DNA of 64,000 nt, taken from the NCBI GenBank assembly GCA_000320605.2, contig KB445798.1, positions 1,036,428 through 1,100,427 of the forward strand, written 5' to 3'. The position numbers and the translations under genes were made by a program. Shown one piece after another: positions 1 to 11,172 of this stretch. Source of the DNA: Gelatoporia subvermispora B (lineage: Eukaryota; Basidiomycota; Agaricomycetes; Polyporales; Gelatoporiaceae). Each line of letters begins with the position of its first letter. The stretch's first letter is position 1. The notes below the pieces were generated by a model. The model saw only the letters and a program-made list of their open reading frames with translations. It had not been told where the DNA came from and searched no databases.

Positions 1-14
1 AGAGAGAGAGAGAG
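1..14. repeat. (AG)n microsatellite at the window edge
   Basis: Seven AG dinucleotides open the window. The tract may continue to the left of it. Confidence 0.8.
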
Positions 15-461
15 AATCAATGACCACGATGTCACCTACCACGACGACCGCAGAAAGTTCGTCGGCTCCCTAGATCTAAGCTTAGCCATAGGTAGGCGGT
101 CCCCGGATTCATGACATCTGACTGACACGCTCGAGGATGGGTTCACCTATACTTCGAGGTGTCCTGCATGAATGGCCATCGACGTCATCACAAGTCACTT
201 GCGTGCTAGGACATGCTACCCAGAGCCGCATGCCCAAGCTGGTAGAATTGCGCTATGTCAAACGGTAGGATGGACCGAGACATCTTCGGGAGCGCAGTGG
301 GTGCGCAGATTCCTAAGTCATGTGCAGAAATACATTTGCTGTAGACTCTTAGATTATGCCCGCTTGTATGCATGGAACAAGTTGACACAAACTTCTAACC
401 TTAGACAGATATCACGAAAGTCATTTGCGCGACGCCTCGACGTCAAGTTGAGACAAACCCC

Positions 462-1127
462 CTACAGCCTCGGAGGAGTATTTCTCTTCTTTCCACTCCT
501 ATCCTCTTCCTCAGTGGGCCCATGTGGTGACGGGGTTGTGCTCTGACTTGAGCTGGTGCTCTGTCCAGAAGAGGTGGTTGTGATCGACGATGCAGACGAC
601 ACTACGCCCGACTTTGGCACCGATTTCGCGGTTGCCTTCGCAGGTTCTCTGGCCGGCTTAGCGTCGCTCCTCGGTCCAGCTGCGGGGTGGGTCCTCTTCC
701 CTCGCGGTCGAATATAGACGACCTCTTCCTGGACTTCTACTTTGGGCATTTCGATGCGGCCGGTAAGCACGTCACCGATGGTTGCAGAAGCAGGCAAGAG
801 GGACGACGCGGGCTCGCTGGGAAGTGGACAGGTTCGAGGCGATACAAGAGCGACACTAGAGCACTAGACGTACGTGGAAGTCAAAGTAACCGAAGTGTCT
901 ATCGCGGCGATCTCGACGATCGCATTCACAAGTTGCACCTCCAATGTTTCTTGCGCGTTGGGGACCTCGTCGATCGGCGCAACGAAGTCACGCGGGCTGA
1001 TGTCACGACAGACAGGAGTAGAGGCTATATATTAGCTCAAGTTCTGTACCAACTCGAACCCGCAAGATGCTCACCTCTCCTGTGCAGAGAGCTCCGCAGG
1101 CATGCTGAGTATTTCCACTGTGGACAT
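462..1127 (-). CDS. Unrecognised 176-residue protein, Ser/Thr-rich basic tail
   Basis: I do not recognise the family. Three exons join in phase: 1127-1075, 996-874 and 816-462, with introns of 78 and 57 nt that have GTGAGC/CAG and GTACGT/CAG borders. The first half is acidic and hydrophobic (for example EVQLVNAIVEIAAIDTSVTL, around residues 35-55). The middle carries a conserved-looking VEVQEEVVYIRPRGKR stretch. The last 70 residues are rich in Ser, Thr, Lys and Pro and probably disordered. No signal peptide or membrane segment is evident. The start is the first ATG that opens the spliced frame. The clean three-exon phase match argues for a real gene; the function is unknown. Confidence 0.6.
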
Positions 1128-3123
1128 TTTACACAAAGCCAGCGACAATAGAGTGGCAAAGGGATGCGATCAAAAGGTGCAGAGCTGAGAAAGAGCGGAA
1201 GCCGGTTCAGCTATAAAGCTCAGCGCCAGCTGACTCAGGCACCCGAGCCTTATATCGGGCGCTGCATGAGCCAGAACCTGTCGCGGGTCAGATCATGTCG
1301 TGGGGAGGCGCAGGATCTATGCTTAGAACGGTCCATCATGCAATAACATTCACAGGGAAGCTCTGTCAGGATCAGGGGCGCATTGGGTTAGGCTCGCGGA
1401 TGGCAGCCGCGGGCAGTTAATTTGCGCCGCGTCCATCAATGGTGTCAACTAGCAAGGCGCGGCGACAAATTAGGATGATGGAGACGTTCAGGCTCTAATG
1501 TGTAGTAAGCGTCGTTCTGGGGCAGGTCATGGCGAGAGGCAGGTGGGTAGGAGACATGCTACGGAGGCGGCGAGTTGAGTATAAGCAGAGAACGATCGAC
1601 GAGGGGCGGTGGCTGCGCTCCGGATGCAGAGAACGGGATAACGGCAAAAGATGTTGACCAAGCACCCTGACACGATGATCGATGAACAGCGAGACGCACG
1701 GAGTTTATGTTGGCATGCAAAGCAATATCCCGATAATAGTGACCAACAAATGTACATCACGTTACGACTGCTTTCGAAGATCCTCGCATTGGAAAGAGCA
1801 CGAGGACCGGTTGTGCGAATCAAACCACCAGCACGGTGGTGAATGCTGCGCAGTAATGTCAAGGTTTGGTCTGTTGGAATGCCTTCCATTCGTGACATTT
1901 GGCGCCGACTAGCTTGGCCTTACAACGCAAGTCCCGATATCACCGAGGGTCTGGGAAAATGTGTGAACCTAGCAATGAAGATGTTCAACTGCACCACAGT
2001 AGACCGCTCCCGAAAAGACCGGAGATCTGACTCATTCCGTGACGAAGCACGTAGTTCTACTACTTACCAGTGGCAAGTTGTCGAGTCGGCGAGCTCTTGC
2101 CATCGACCAATGTCACGCCCTGTAGTAAACGAAGTCAAACAGGACAGGGGTTGCCAGGTAGACAGCTGGAGAATTCTGACGAAGGAGCTCATTCTCGCGC
2201 AGAGAGTATCTTTGCGCAGAACTGAAAAAACGAACATGGCGTGGCCGAGAAAACCGAGTACATCCATGCTTACATAATGGAACGGCAGGGTTCGGCATGT
2301 CAGAGGCGGCAGAATCTTGTAACACGCAACCATCAGAGCTCTCAGGCAGTGGAGAGCGGACTTGTTGGGGGCGTTGATACACACGAGCGCAAGAACGTCG
2401 TTTGCAGAGAAGATTGTGAGATAAATGGACCAATGATCTGCGCAGCGACATATATGGGTAATTGCAGCATGCCAGACGACGATGGTGAGAAGCTATGCAA
2501 AAGTCCTCTACCCCTCGTCTACTCTGTCTGACTCTGCTCAGACATGCAGATAGGTCGACTTTCGCATGGCTGCACGAGATATGACAGTGTCTTTCGCGGA
2601 GCTTCTCCACGACATCATAATCAAGACATCGTCGTCGTGTGCATCGTCTCGAGGCTATGCCAGTGAAGATTGCACACAACGACTTCGGAGACTCCCCCGA
2701 AGCGCCGAAGAATCACTATCGTGACAACCCATCAATATTGATAGCGACACCGTTGCACACCTTGTACTTCACTGGACATCTCCTTGCTGATCATCGCTCC
2801 AAGGTGATGACTGCCAGTGTACGGCCATATCTTCTGCCCGAAATGCACCCGAACGAAGATAGACGCTGCCCTGCCTCTACTCGAATGGCTTGCGCGCTTA
2901 CTCGCACTTGCCATAGGCAGCGCTCGTGAGTACTTGCAGCAGACTGTCTCAATTCCAAGGAATCTCCACGAGGCCGAGCACTATTTTGGAGCTCACTATA
3001 GGATCATGATGAGATCCGGTTCTTCGAAGACCGGTGCTGGTATCAGTGGGCTTGCATATCTTGCCGCGGGTCGCAATCGATAATTGGAACGATCCTCAGT
3101 ACTCGCGTAGATCCACAGCGAGG
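1128..3123. other. Gene-poor stretch upstream of DUF6534 gene A
   Basis: I see no gene that splices into a convincing protein here. Bases about 1936-2370 are one arm of a diverged direct repeat whose other arm lies at about 5443-5820. Short open frames occur on both strands, but none has recognisable motifs. Confidence 0.5.
1936..2370 (+). repeat. Diverged direct repeat, left arm
   Basis: This aligns by eye with about 5443-5820. Shared words include AAAGACCGGAGATC, GAGAAA(A/G)CCGAG, ATGCTTACATAA and TCGGCATGTC, in the same order. The arms flank DUF6534 gene A, which suggests an old tandem duplication of a unit that includes this flank. Confidence 0.6.
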
Positions 3124-5083
3124 ATGACTGCACAGACGGTAAGCAACACCCTAGGGGCATACTTACTAGGTAGGTCTTATGCAACTCATTTTGCACACGA
3201 TCTAAGGCCATGTACCCTTTATACAGGAATAGTGGCCGGCTCTGTGTACGACCATAGCTGCCGGTATCGCGTCCCGTCTGATGTTTTGTACGGCTCCTTT
3301 AGTTTATATGGGGTTACATGCGTACAAGTCTACCTCTACTATTGCAATTGCGAAAGAGATTCTCAAGTGCTGAGATCGACAGTACGTTTGCCGCCACGCG
3401 TCATATTGGAGAACATCGCCACTGACTTCGAGCTTAGATTTTAGTTCTGTGGTACGCTACCAACAGCTGTGAGAGGTTTCTACATATATTAAACCTTCGA
3501 AGGATACTGGATACACTCCACCAGATTTTCTCTACTGTTGCTGTCTATGTATATGCCGTCGTCGACTTTGGTGATCAAGAGTCTCTTGCTGTTCCCACAT
3601 GGTGAGCAGGATCCGAAAATATCTGGCATGGCTGATTCGAAGATATACAGGAGTCTCATGGTGATCTGTTTCCCTGTCCTTTCAAGCATAGAAACTCATC
3701 CCGCGCTTTTTCAAAGGCAAGCATTCCTCCGTTCGTGAGTAAGCAATCTTCCACACATCCCTCTCAGACACTCATGCTATGGTGCCCAGGCTGTGCTGGA
3801 GATCATCGTGAAATTGTAAGCCAGCACAGCCATGTTGTTGAGTATCACGAGCTCAACCCGTCCGCATCAGCATTTTCATCTGGAGAATATACGGCAGTAT
3901 GTTTGACCCTGCTTTGCGAAGCAACATGCCTACTGATACTGTTCAATGTCTCAGTTAGCGGGAGAAAGTGGTACCTGGTTACACCTATCGTAAGGATTTC
4001 GCGGTCGTGGATCATGCTCCGTGTCTGACGTCTGTAATGTCTTTCTTCAGATAATATTCTCTCTCGTTGAGTTCAGTACGGGCCTCTCACAACCTGCAAT
4101 TGCTCATCATTACTCATCAGAACATACTTGCAGTTGATATAATGAGTACGTATCATCCACTGCTTTGGCATGCCCATCTCTGACACCGTGCAAGTGTTCT
4201 GTATTCGAGGGTCTGTCCCATTCCATTATGCACAATCCACGTGGGCTAAGCAGTCATTGACGCAGCCTCGTCATCGACCTGAGCTTCGAAGGATTCTCGA
4301 AGCTCGCTGTAAGTCGTGCGCACATGCTCTATGAATTGGCTTCGTGACCTACGCCGTCCAGACAACTGCATATATTGGTCTCGGTTCCACTGCACTCGCA
4401 GATATCCTTATCGCAGCCGTCCAGGTAGTGATCCTTTGCAGGATGCGTACCGGATTCCGAGCGTAAGTGGACGGGCGCGCAATAATAAGCACGAGTTGAT
4501 GAGACTAATCGAACCATTGTGTGACAGGACGGACACAGTCGTGCGAACCCTGATGGTGTATAGTGTCAACGCGGGTTTGCTCACAAGGTGTTTCCCACGT
4601 CGCAAACCCATGTATTTCTGACCGTTTATCTGCGCGCCCCCTAGTATATGCGCCATCGCCACCATCCTGACCGTAAGCAACACAATACTATACCTATCCG
4701 TACCCGCTTATGTCTAGGACCAGTTCGCACTGATGCCTGGGACGCTAATCTGCGGTGCATTCTACATTGTCCTCCCGAAACGTGCGTGCCACCCTTCTCC
4801 TTCCCTCTCAACCCCAGTAGAAGTCGAGACCTGACTCACCCGCGAAGTGCTCCTCAATTCATGTCTTGCCATGCTCAACACGAGACGCGACCTTCGGCAG
4901 GCGATGATAGGGCGGAACAGTCTCGTCTCGATACCACTCGCGACCACGGCGTCGACGCGCACGGTCGCAATCCAATTCGCGCGCGCAAACGAGGAAAGCG
5001 GCGAAGAAGATGTCGCGCAGACGGTGGCACACATCAAGATCGAGTGCCTCCCGGGCCAGGACGAGGAATTAGGAGCGGGGTGA
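3124..5083 (+). CDS. DUF6534-family multi-pass membrane protein, gene A
   Basis: Basidiomycete DUF6534 protein; the family is defined by a multi-helix membrane core and has no known function. The start ATG opens MTAQTVSNTLGAYLLG, matching the family N-terminal 'LDNTLGA..LG'. Later exons give LYGVTCVQVYLYY, then RILDTLHQIF (from about 3503) ending AVPTW, then YIGLGSTALADILIAAVQVV and RMRTGFRA (4333-4465), RTDTVVRTLMVYSVNAGLL (4527-4590), LICGAFYIVLPK and a last exon NSCLAMLNTRRDLRQ to the stop at 5083. Between them sit exons of 19, 14, 10, 18 and 26 nt (3227-3245, 3438-3451, 3651-3660, 3717-3734 and following). I could not fix the linker exons around 4080-4330. The gene looks intact. It is the only copy at this end of the window. 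Confidence 0.85.
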
Positions 5084-5442
5084 GGCGGTAGCAGTACTAC
5101 TAGATAAGATGAGCCCGTAAAGGATGTGTTAATGACGCACGGCATCGAGGAAGTGTCACATGCCGAAAATGGGCGCCGTCCGTCGATTCATGACGGCGTT
5201 GGAAGACGACATAACCTAGCTCTAGGATGTATGATGCACAGTGATGGGATATATGACGAATCATACCTAACAATTGCACCGTATTCAGAGACTCAGAGCA
5301 TAAGACATATGAGCTATGTGCACGAGCCGAAAATAGCACTTTCGGAGATGAACGCAGTATCGTCAGACAGTCATATACTGGGGTATCCTCTATTCGTGAA
5401 GCTTTCCCCTCAGTCAGCCAATGAAGCTTCCAATGAGACCTC

Positions 5443-5820
5443 CGATATTGCTTAGATTCCAGGCAGTTCTTGAGGAGAGCAGCTAGCATATCGACATTCG
5501 TCGAGTAGTCCTTTACCGGAAAGACCGGAGATCCTGGTTCATTGCATGAGGAAGCACATATCGAGTAGAACGAGTTCTCCTGTGAGACTTTGAGTGCTCT
5601 TGATGTCGACCGTAGCAAGTCTATATAGATGTATCCAGAGGAGGGCTATGTAAGAGAGGATTGCTAAAGAGTGCAGCTACAGACTTTGACACAGGAGCCC
5701 AGTCTCGCAAAGAATGCGAAGAAGAGCGGGGACGCGGCCGAGAAAGCCGAGCAAAAGGATGCTTACATAAGCACACGGCAAGGCTCGGCATGTCGAAAGC
5801 GACACAGTCATCCCGGAGAA
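5443..5820 (+). repeat. Diverged direct repeat, right arm
   Basis: Partner of about 1936-2370, on the 3' side of DUF6534 gene A. The minus strand carries a 172-codon open frame (5618-5100) across part of it, but I see no motif in that frame. Confidence 0.6.
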
Positions 5821-5959
5821 AGGTCTCCAGTCTAGAGTTGACTGAATTAGCTGCTCTCGCAGAAAGGCAGGTAAAGTCGTTGATAGATCAGGTTATATCG
5901 CAAACAGGTTTCTCTGTCAGCGTAGGACGGGACAGCGGCCGCCCGGGTATGACGCGACC

Positions 5960-5986
5960 CACGTGGGAGGCTAATTGAATCACGTG
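5960..5986. promoter_or_regulatory. Paired CACGTG E-box motifs upstream of Mo25
   Basis: Two CACGTG palindromes start 21 bp apart, about 285-310 bp upstream of the Mo25 start. CACGTG is the classic binding core of bHLH factors of the Cbf1/SREBP type. Regulation of this gene through them is inference only. Confidence 0.3.
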
Positions 5987-6269
5987 GACGAGAAGTTGAA
6001 TTGGGATGACCAGTCTTAGCCTCTATCGCTGCAGCATCTCCTCCTCCGGACTTCGCCCATCCTCACGCGTCATCTTCCTCCATATCCCGCCTCCCGCCCC
6101 CCGTTGACCAACTCTGAAACATCGAAATTTTACGGAACTACAGGCATCGCTACTCGTGACGTCGTCCACGCTCATCGCCATCGCCACCAGGCACACCGAC
6201 GCTCCATACCATATCTACACCTCCTAGCACACTCGTTCGACCCCTGCGGTCCCCCAAGCCCTCGTCGTC

Positions 6270-8624
6270 ATGAACTTCTTCAAGACAAAGCCACGCACGC
6301 CGCCGGATCTTGTCAAGGGACTGCGCGATGCGCTCCCAAAGCTAGAGGCGGGCCCCCCGGGCACAGAGACTAGACGCAAGGTGAGTCAGTCGCGTCCTTG
6401 GCACTGTGTTCTCGTCCCCTTTTGGTTCTCTCTGTGTTTGGTCTGTGTCTGGCATTCCAGCGACTCTGTGCGGTGGTTGGGGGACCAAGCGACGTCGATA
6501 CGTTGCGAGTGCTGGACCGAGCCTTGCGGCGATCGTTTGCTTCCGCGATTTGCAAGCGGCGTGTGTGCATCTAATGATGTGCCCACACCATTCCGGTATC
6601 GCTCTACATTCGTACCGCTCTCCGCACGGTTGTATCTCACGCGACATTACGGCACTACGGGTCGCTTTCACGGCGGAGACGTCCCAGGTCAATCGAGCTA
6701 CAGGCCACCTCCCGCGTCCCCGCTTGCGGGGTACCCCATGACGTCTCGCGTCCTGCATCGCCAGCATAGGCATACGGCATACGGCAGCTGGCTCCGTACC
6801 TCCGCTGCCCTCTGCTTCGCTTTGCCCTCTGTTCCATGGGCGCCCCGAGCTCGGAGCTCTCGAGTTCTGTCGTGCACTCTCGTGCAGCGCGGTCAGCCTT
6901 TCGTCACTGCAGGTGACGTTCGGCACCTGCGCGCTACTGCAACAGTCAGATGGTCCCTCGTGCCGCCGTTCCGGCTTGCATAGAATCAAGGTGCTTCGAT
7001 GTCATTCTGAGCTGCGATGTTCCGTCCAGCGGCGCCATTCGGAGATGATGACCTGTGCGGAGTCTTGGGTTCTCAGTGCGTCAGTATCGGGCGGATCACA
7101 CGCAGCGAACAGAGACCAGCTGTGCTGCAAAAGCAGGCAGTGGCAGGCGGACAGACGGCGGCAGGATACGTGCATGTGCTGCAATTGTATCACCGGTGAT
7201 GATATGTGCCGGTTCGCCGAGACCTATTTGACTATCTGTGTGGAAGCCTTCATCAGAGACCTGGTACTTAGAGTGTTGGTGGATTGTGGAGCTGTCACCC
7301 TTGCTATCGATAAGCTAGAGGATTGCGTGCTATACGGTTGTGCTGTGCGATGCTGCCCGGATCTGATATTCAAATTTGGATTCTCGTTCAGCAGCATCTT
7401 TTCTTCGGCTCATTGCATCGCATCTCCGACGTTGAGCATTATGCTGATGCAACGTTCAATTGCAGGCAGGCGAAGAAGTGAGCAAGAACCTTCAACAAAT
7501 CAAGGCTATTCTGTATGGCGACGGCGGTCCGTTCGTCTCATCTCACATGATGCATCTCATCTGACACCTCTCTCATGATCAGAACCCGTACCAGAGCTCG
7601 TCGCGCAGCTGGCACAAGAAACTTACTCGACCGACCTCCTCTACCATCTCCTCCTGAACGTCCACCGACTGGACTTTGAATCCCGGAAAGATGTCGTGCA
7701 GATTTTCAACAATCTGCTCCGACGACAAATTGGTGAGCGGCTCCCGACCGTCGAGTACCTGTGCTCGAAGCCGGAGGTGCTCTTTGCTGCATTCGACGGG
7801 TACAAGAACGAGGAGGTTGCGCTCAATACCGGTATGATCCTTCGAGAGATGCTCAGGCATGAGCCGCTTGCGAAGATCTTGCTACACTCTGACCAGTCCG
7901 TTGTTTCTGTTTCACATCGCGATAACACGTGATACTAAAGGATGACAGGTTCTACATGTTCCCGCACTACATTGAGACGACGACATTTGGGATCTCGTGT
8001 GATGCCTACACGAACCTGAAGGAGACGCTCACCCGGCACAAGACGATGGTCGCAGATTACTTAGACAAGAACTACGACCGTGTACGTTGACCTATTCTTC
8101 TATCTCCTATATTCACCCATGTTCTTCCGCGCAGTTCTTCTCGTCCTACACTACCCTGATCATGTCCTCGAATTACGTCACCAAGCGCCAATCGTTGAAG
8201 TTGCTCGGCGAGATCCTTCTGGACCGCGCAAACTTCAATGTGATGACACGGTACATCGCGAGCGAGGCGAACCTGAAGATGATGATGAACCTGCTCAGGG
8301 ACAAGAGCAGGAACATCCAGTTTGAGGCATTCCATGTCTTCAAGGTCTTCGTCGCGAACCCGAAGAAACCGCCTCAGATTGAGAGCATCCTTAGGAGGAA
8401 TAGAGAGAAGCTCCTGAAATTCTTGAAGGACTTCCACAACGACAAAGAGGGTGAGTGACGTGCGGCGCTTCTGGTGTACCTTGGCGCTCACGAGGTGTTT
8501 TCACGTGATTTTCACAGATGAACAATTCACGGTATGCCAAAGCTCGCCTGACATTATTCACCGCGTACTCATCCGAACACAGGACGAGAAACAATTCCTT
8601 ATCGTTCAGATACAGAACCTCTGA
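6270..8624 (+). CDS. hym1: Mo25/Hym1/Cab39-like scaffold protein
   Basis: Armadillo-type helical-repeat scaffold that in known systems activates STE20/GCK-family kinases; the yeast homologue Hym1 works in the RAM (morphogenesis) network. Seven exons join in phase: 6270-6380, 7466-7526, 7583-7895, 7949-8081, 8135-8450, 8518-8531 and 8583-8624, giving 329 residues, the usual family length. Diagnostic stretches are [16 protein letters not shown] (N-terminus), [56 protein letters not shown] and [20 protein letters not shown]. The C-terminus [13 protein letters not shown] also fits. Exon 6 is only 14 nt and encodes part of EDEQFT. Two introns use the less common GTCCGT donor. Intron 1 is 1,085 nt while the others are 51-67 nt. 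No frame damage was seen. Confidence 0.97.
6381..7465 (+). other. Unusually long first intron of Mo25
   Basis: It starts GTGAGT and ends TTGCAG. It contains a run-on open frame from exon 1 to about 6983 and overlapping antisense frames. None shows motifs or splices into a protein, so I read them as chance frames in GC-rich intron DNA. Confidence 0.75.
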
Positions 8625-9500
8625 TCTCCCCCCGGTATTTCTGTATTGGTCATTCATCACTCTTGGCTCCTTGGCATGTATCCACCTCGCGCATACTCAC
8701 TTGCCCGCTTTCGTCCGCCTGCACTGCCGGCGCGGCCGATACCCTGCTCCTAATCTCACCTCAGCCCACTCGCACCCGCACCCGAACCTGAAACCAATGT
8801 AGCTGTCAGCTTGTATCAACATCGCCGCCAGCGGCTCCCGCCGCAGCTCACCTCGCTTCGACGCATCGGGCTCGCCCGCTATAGGTGCCCTGCCTCACAG
8901 CCCTGTCCACATTTGCACATCCGTCCGACGTCCGCTTGCCTAATCGTCGGGCCCCGTCGCATCGCCCTTCGTCGCACCATCCCTGCTGGTCCGTCCGCAA
9001 CCCTCGCACCCAACCCGTTCGGCCTTTACGTGCAGGATGCAGGGTGCATGTGTAGAGGAGTGTCGGCGCTCGGGACCTTTGTCTAGTTTCGCTGCTCGTC
9101 GTGTACATACCCGGACCACATACCTGTTGTACTGGAGTACATACGTATACCGATGCTTTTCGCCGGAGTGCGTAGGCCGTGAGGCAGTCTGGGAGTGCAT
9201 ACTGCCGTTTTGCGTTTTTTGTCCGAAGCGGCATGACAGGCTATGAGGGGGTTAAGGGGCGAGCCTTAGGCAGGCCAGTATCTGCGGACCTCGGCCATCT
9301 TGCAGCGGCATGCTCCAAAGCCATTGCTTGTACAAGCACATTAGCTTCTAGACCAGTCGTAGCTTGCAGATGACCCTTATTCATCTACGCCTCAACGTTG
9401 CCGAGTAGCTTCTCTCCCCACTGCGCAGAGCTCGCTCGAAGTCTATCATCATTATCACCAGCCCAGCCCAGCCCTTCATTTACGAGGGTTCGGCATCAGG
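8625..9500. other. Mo25 3' flank, no gene seen
   Basis: Pyrimidine-rich, GC-rich DNA follows the Mo25 stop. The open frames on both strands are of low complexity (Arg/His/Cys/Pro-rich) and show no motif. Confidence 0.5.
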
Positions 9501-9501
9501 T

Positions 9502-9775
9502 TCTCGGTACATCTAACTTCGATCTCCTCGGTTTCAAAAGTCGAGAACAATAAGGACGTCCCACCATGGGCGCGCGCCTCCAGTAATGCTTCCGAGATGG
9601 TGGAAACGCGGTACCAATGAGGCGATATCCATGCGGCTGATGCGCTTCCGAGCTCACATGGACCCACAACATGTTCCGCCAGCGAAGTCGAACACTGGGA
9701 ACATATGCGCAGATGCAAGTTAAGGGCGACGTTTTCGACTTCTGAGTTATTGTCAGACCGTCATGGCGATGATCA
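9502..9775 (+). repeat. Dispersed repeat family, copy 1
   Basis: This aligns with 10735-11000. Shared words include GAGAACAATAAGGACGTC, CATGGGCGCG, CTCCGAGATGGTGGAAAC, TCACATGGACCCACA and GCGAAGTCGAACA. A shorter related piece lies at about 15280-15415. On the plus strand the shared part reads as broken protein sequence (KVENNKDV.PWARASSNASE), so it may be a decayed gene fragment copied several times. Confidence 0.7.
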
Positions 9776-10734
9776 TAGAAGTTACCTTCGCGTGTACAAG
9801 CAGTACTCAGCATGAGGCACCCATCGGTTTCTATCACGAAGACGTCTCGCTGCGCATGCTAGAATCGAGTTGCTGCGTTTTCTGCGTGTTATACAGTAGT
9901 ATCTCTCTATTACCCAAGATATCGGGCCTCACACCATCGATGTGCTGCAGACTAAGTCTACAGTCCTCCCACCACACCTTAGATGTCGTTTTGCATGTCA
10001 AAAATTTAGAAAAATGCAGCAATACAGGTAATGCCCCTCGGACCGACCGGGTAATTGGGACGAACCCAGCTCGATGATACCAATAAATGCATTACACCAG
10101 AGACACATGAGTGACTCTCGGACACCAGAGCCCCGCTTCATAATGTATTCTGTACTAATCGACCACCTCGATAGGTGGTGCTACACCAGCCATGAGAGGT
10201 TGAGGCAGGGTTCTGGCGATGCGACGTACCTAATATTGTTACTATGCTTGATTCCCCTGAAGAAACGAGCTGCTCTGGGGTCGGTTGTGATTGTATCGAG
10301 GTGTACATGTGATCTCCGCTTCATTTACCTCATTTACCTCCGAGTCCGGCACATTGAGAGCCTAGTCGCCTTTTGGAGACAGGATAATGACTCTGCTCAC
10401 GCAACGCTCTAAAACTGGTGAGTCAGAATCATCTTCAGCAAAAGTGGATTCACCTGCACCTCCCTGTTTTGCTTTGTTCTTCTGCCATAACTACGTGTCC
10501 TTCCTTCAGGGGGGTTAAGAAAAGGATAGTGGGACCCAGAACAATGGTCGAAAACGTGTAGCGTAGTTCGCAATACATCCGCTCCCCACTGACAGCTGCC
10601 CTTTATTATCACAACGCAATGGTTCACAGCGCACACGTTGTGTATACGATTGCGCGAGGGATATGTTGAACGTAGATGTGTCAGCTCCGTTCGTCGAGTG
10701 CGTCTGGAATATCAGAAGGCCGGCAGCTCAACAC
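9776..10734. other. Spacer between repeat copies, no gene seen
   Basis: About 1 kb of moderate-GC DNA with only short open frames and no recognisable motif. Confidence 0.5.
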
Positions 10735-11000
10735 TCTCGGTGCATCTGACTTGGATCTCCTCGTTGTCAAAGATGAGAACAATAAGGACGTCGCAGCATG
10801 GGCGCGTGCCTTCAGCAATGCCTCCGAGATGGTGGAAACACGTTACTAATGATGCGGTATCCATGCGGCGGGCGCGCTTCTGAACTCACATGGACCCACA
10901 CCACGCTCCGCTGGCGAAGTCGAACATCGAGAACGGGCGCATGGGTACAATGAGAGGCGGTCATGCTTCTGGGTTATTGTCAAAGTTTTATGGCGACAAA
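10735..11000 (+). repeat. Dispersed repeat family, copy 2
   Basis: Same orientation as copy 1, about 1.23 kb downstream. Read on the plus strand it gives KDENNKDVAAWARAFSNASE before stops appear. That is a better coding match than copy 1, consistent with decay from a common coding ancestor. Confidence 0.7.
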
Positions 11001-11172
11001 TCTCGAACTACTTCTCGTATTGCTTTGTGAGTACGAACGCGCATTCAACATGTGCTAAATATCTGACATCTGTCATGGAGACATATCCTATTCGTAATGA
11101 AGGGTAACACTGTACGGAACAATATGGTGACATAAAGTAAACTATGCCTGACATAGCACAGCTCAGGCTCTA

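Larger units (their letters stand above)
5084..6269. other. Intergenic: gene A 3' flank and Mo25 promoter
   Basis: This holds the right arm of the direct repeat, two CACGTG motifs (5960-5965, 5981-5986) and a CT-rich tract at about 6035-6105 of the kind often seen upstream of basidiomycete genes. No gene was recognised. Confidence 0.5.

Noticed and set aside
6270..6983. 237-codon plus-strand frame that starts as Mo25
   Set aside because: It is Mo25 exon 1 running on into intron 1. The GTGAGT donor at 6381 and the downstream Mo25 exons explain it.
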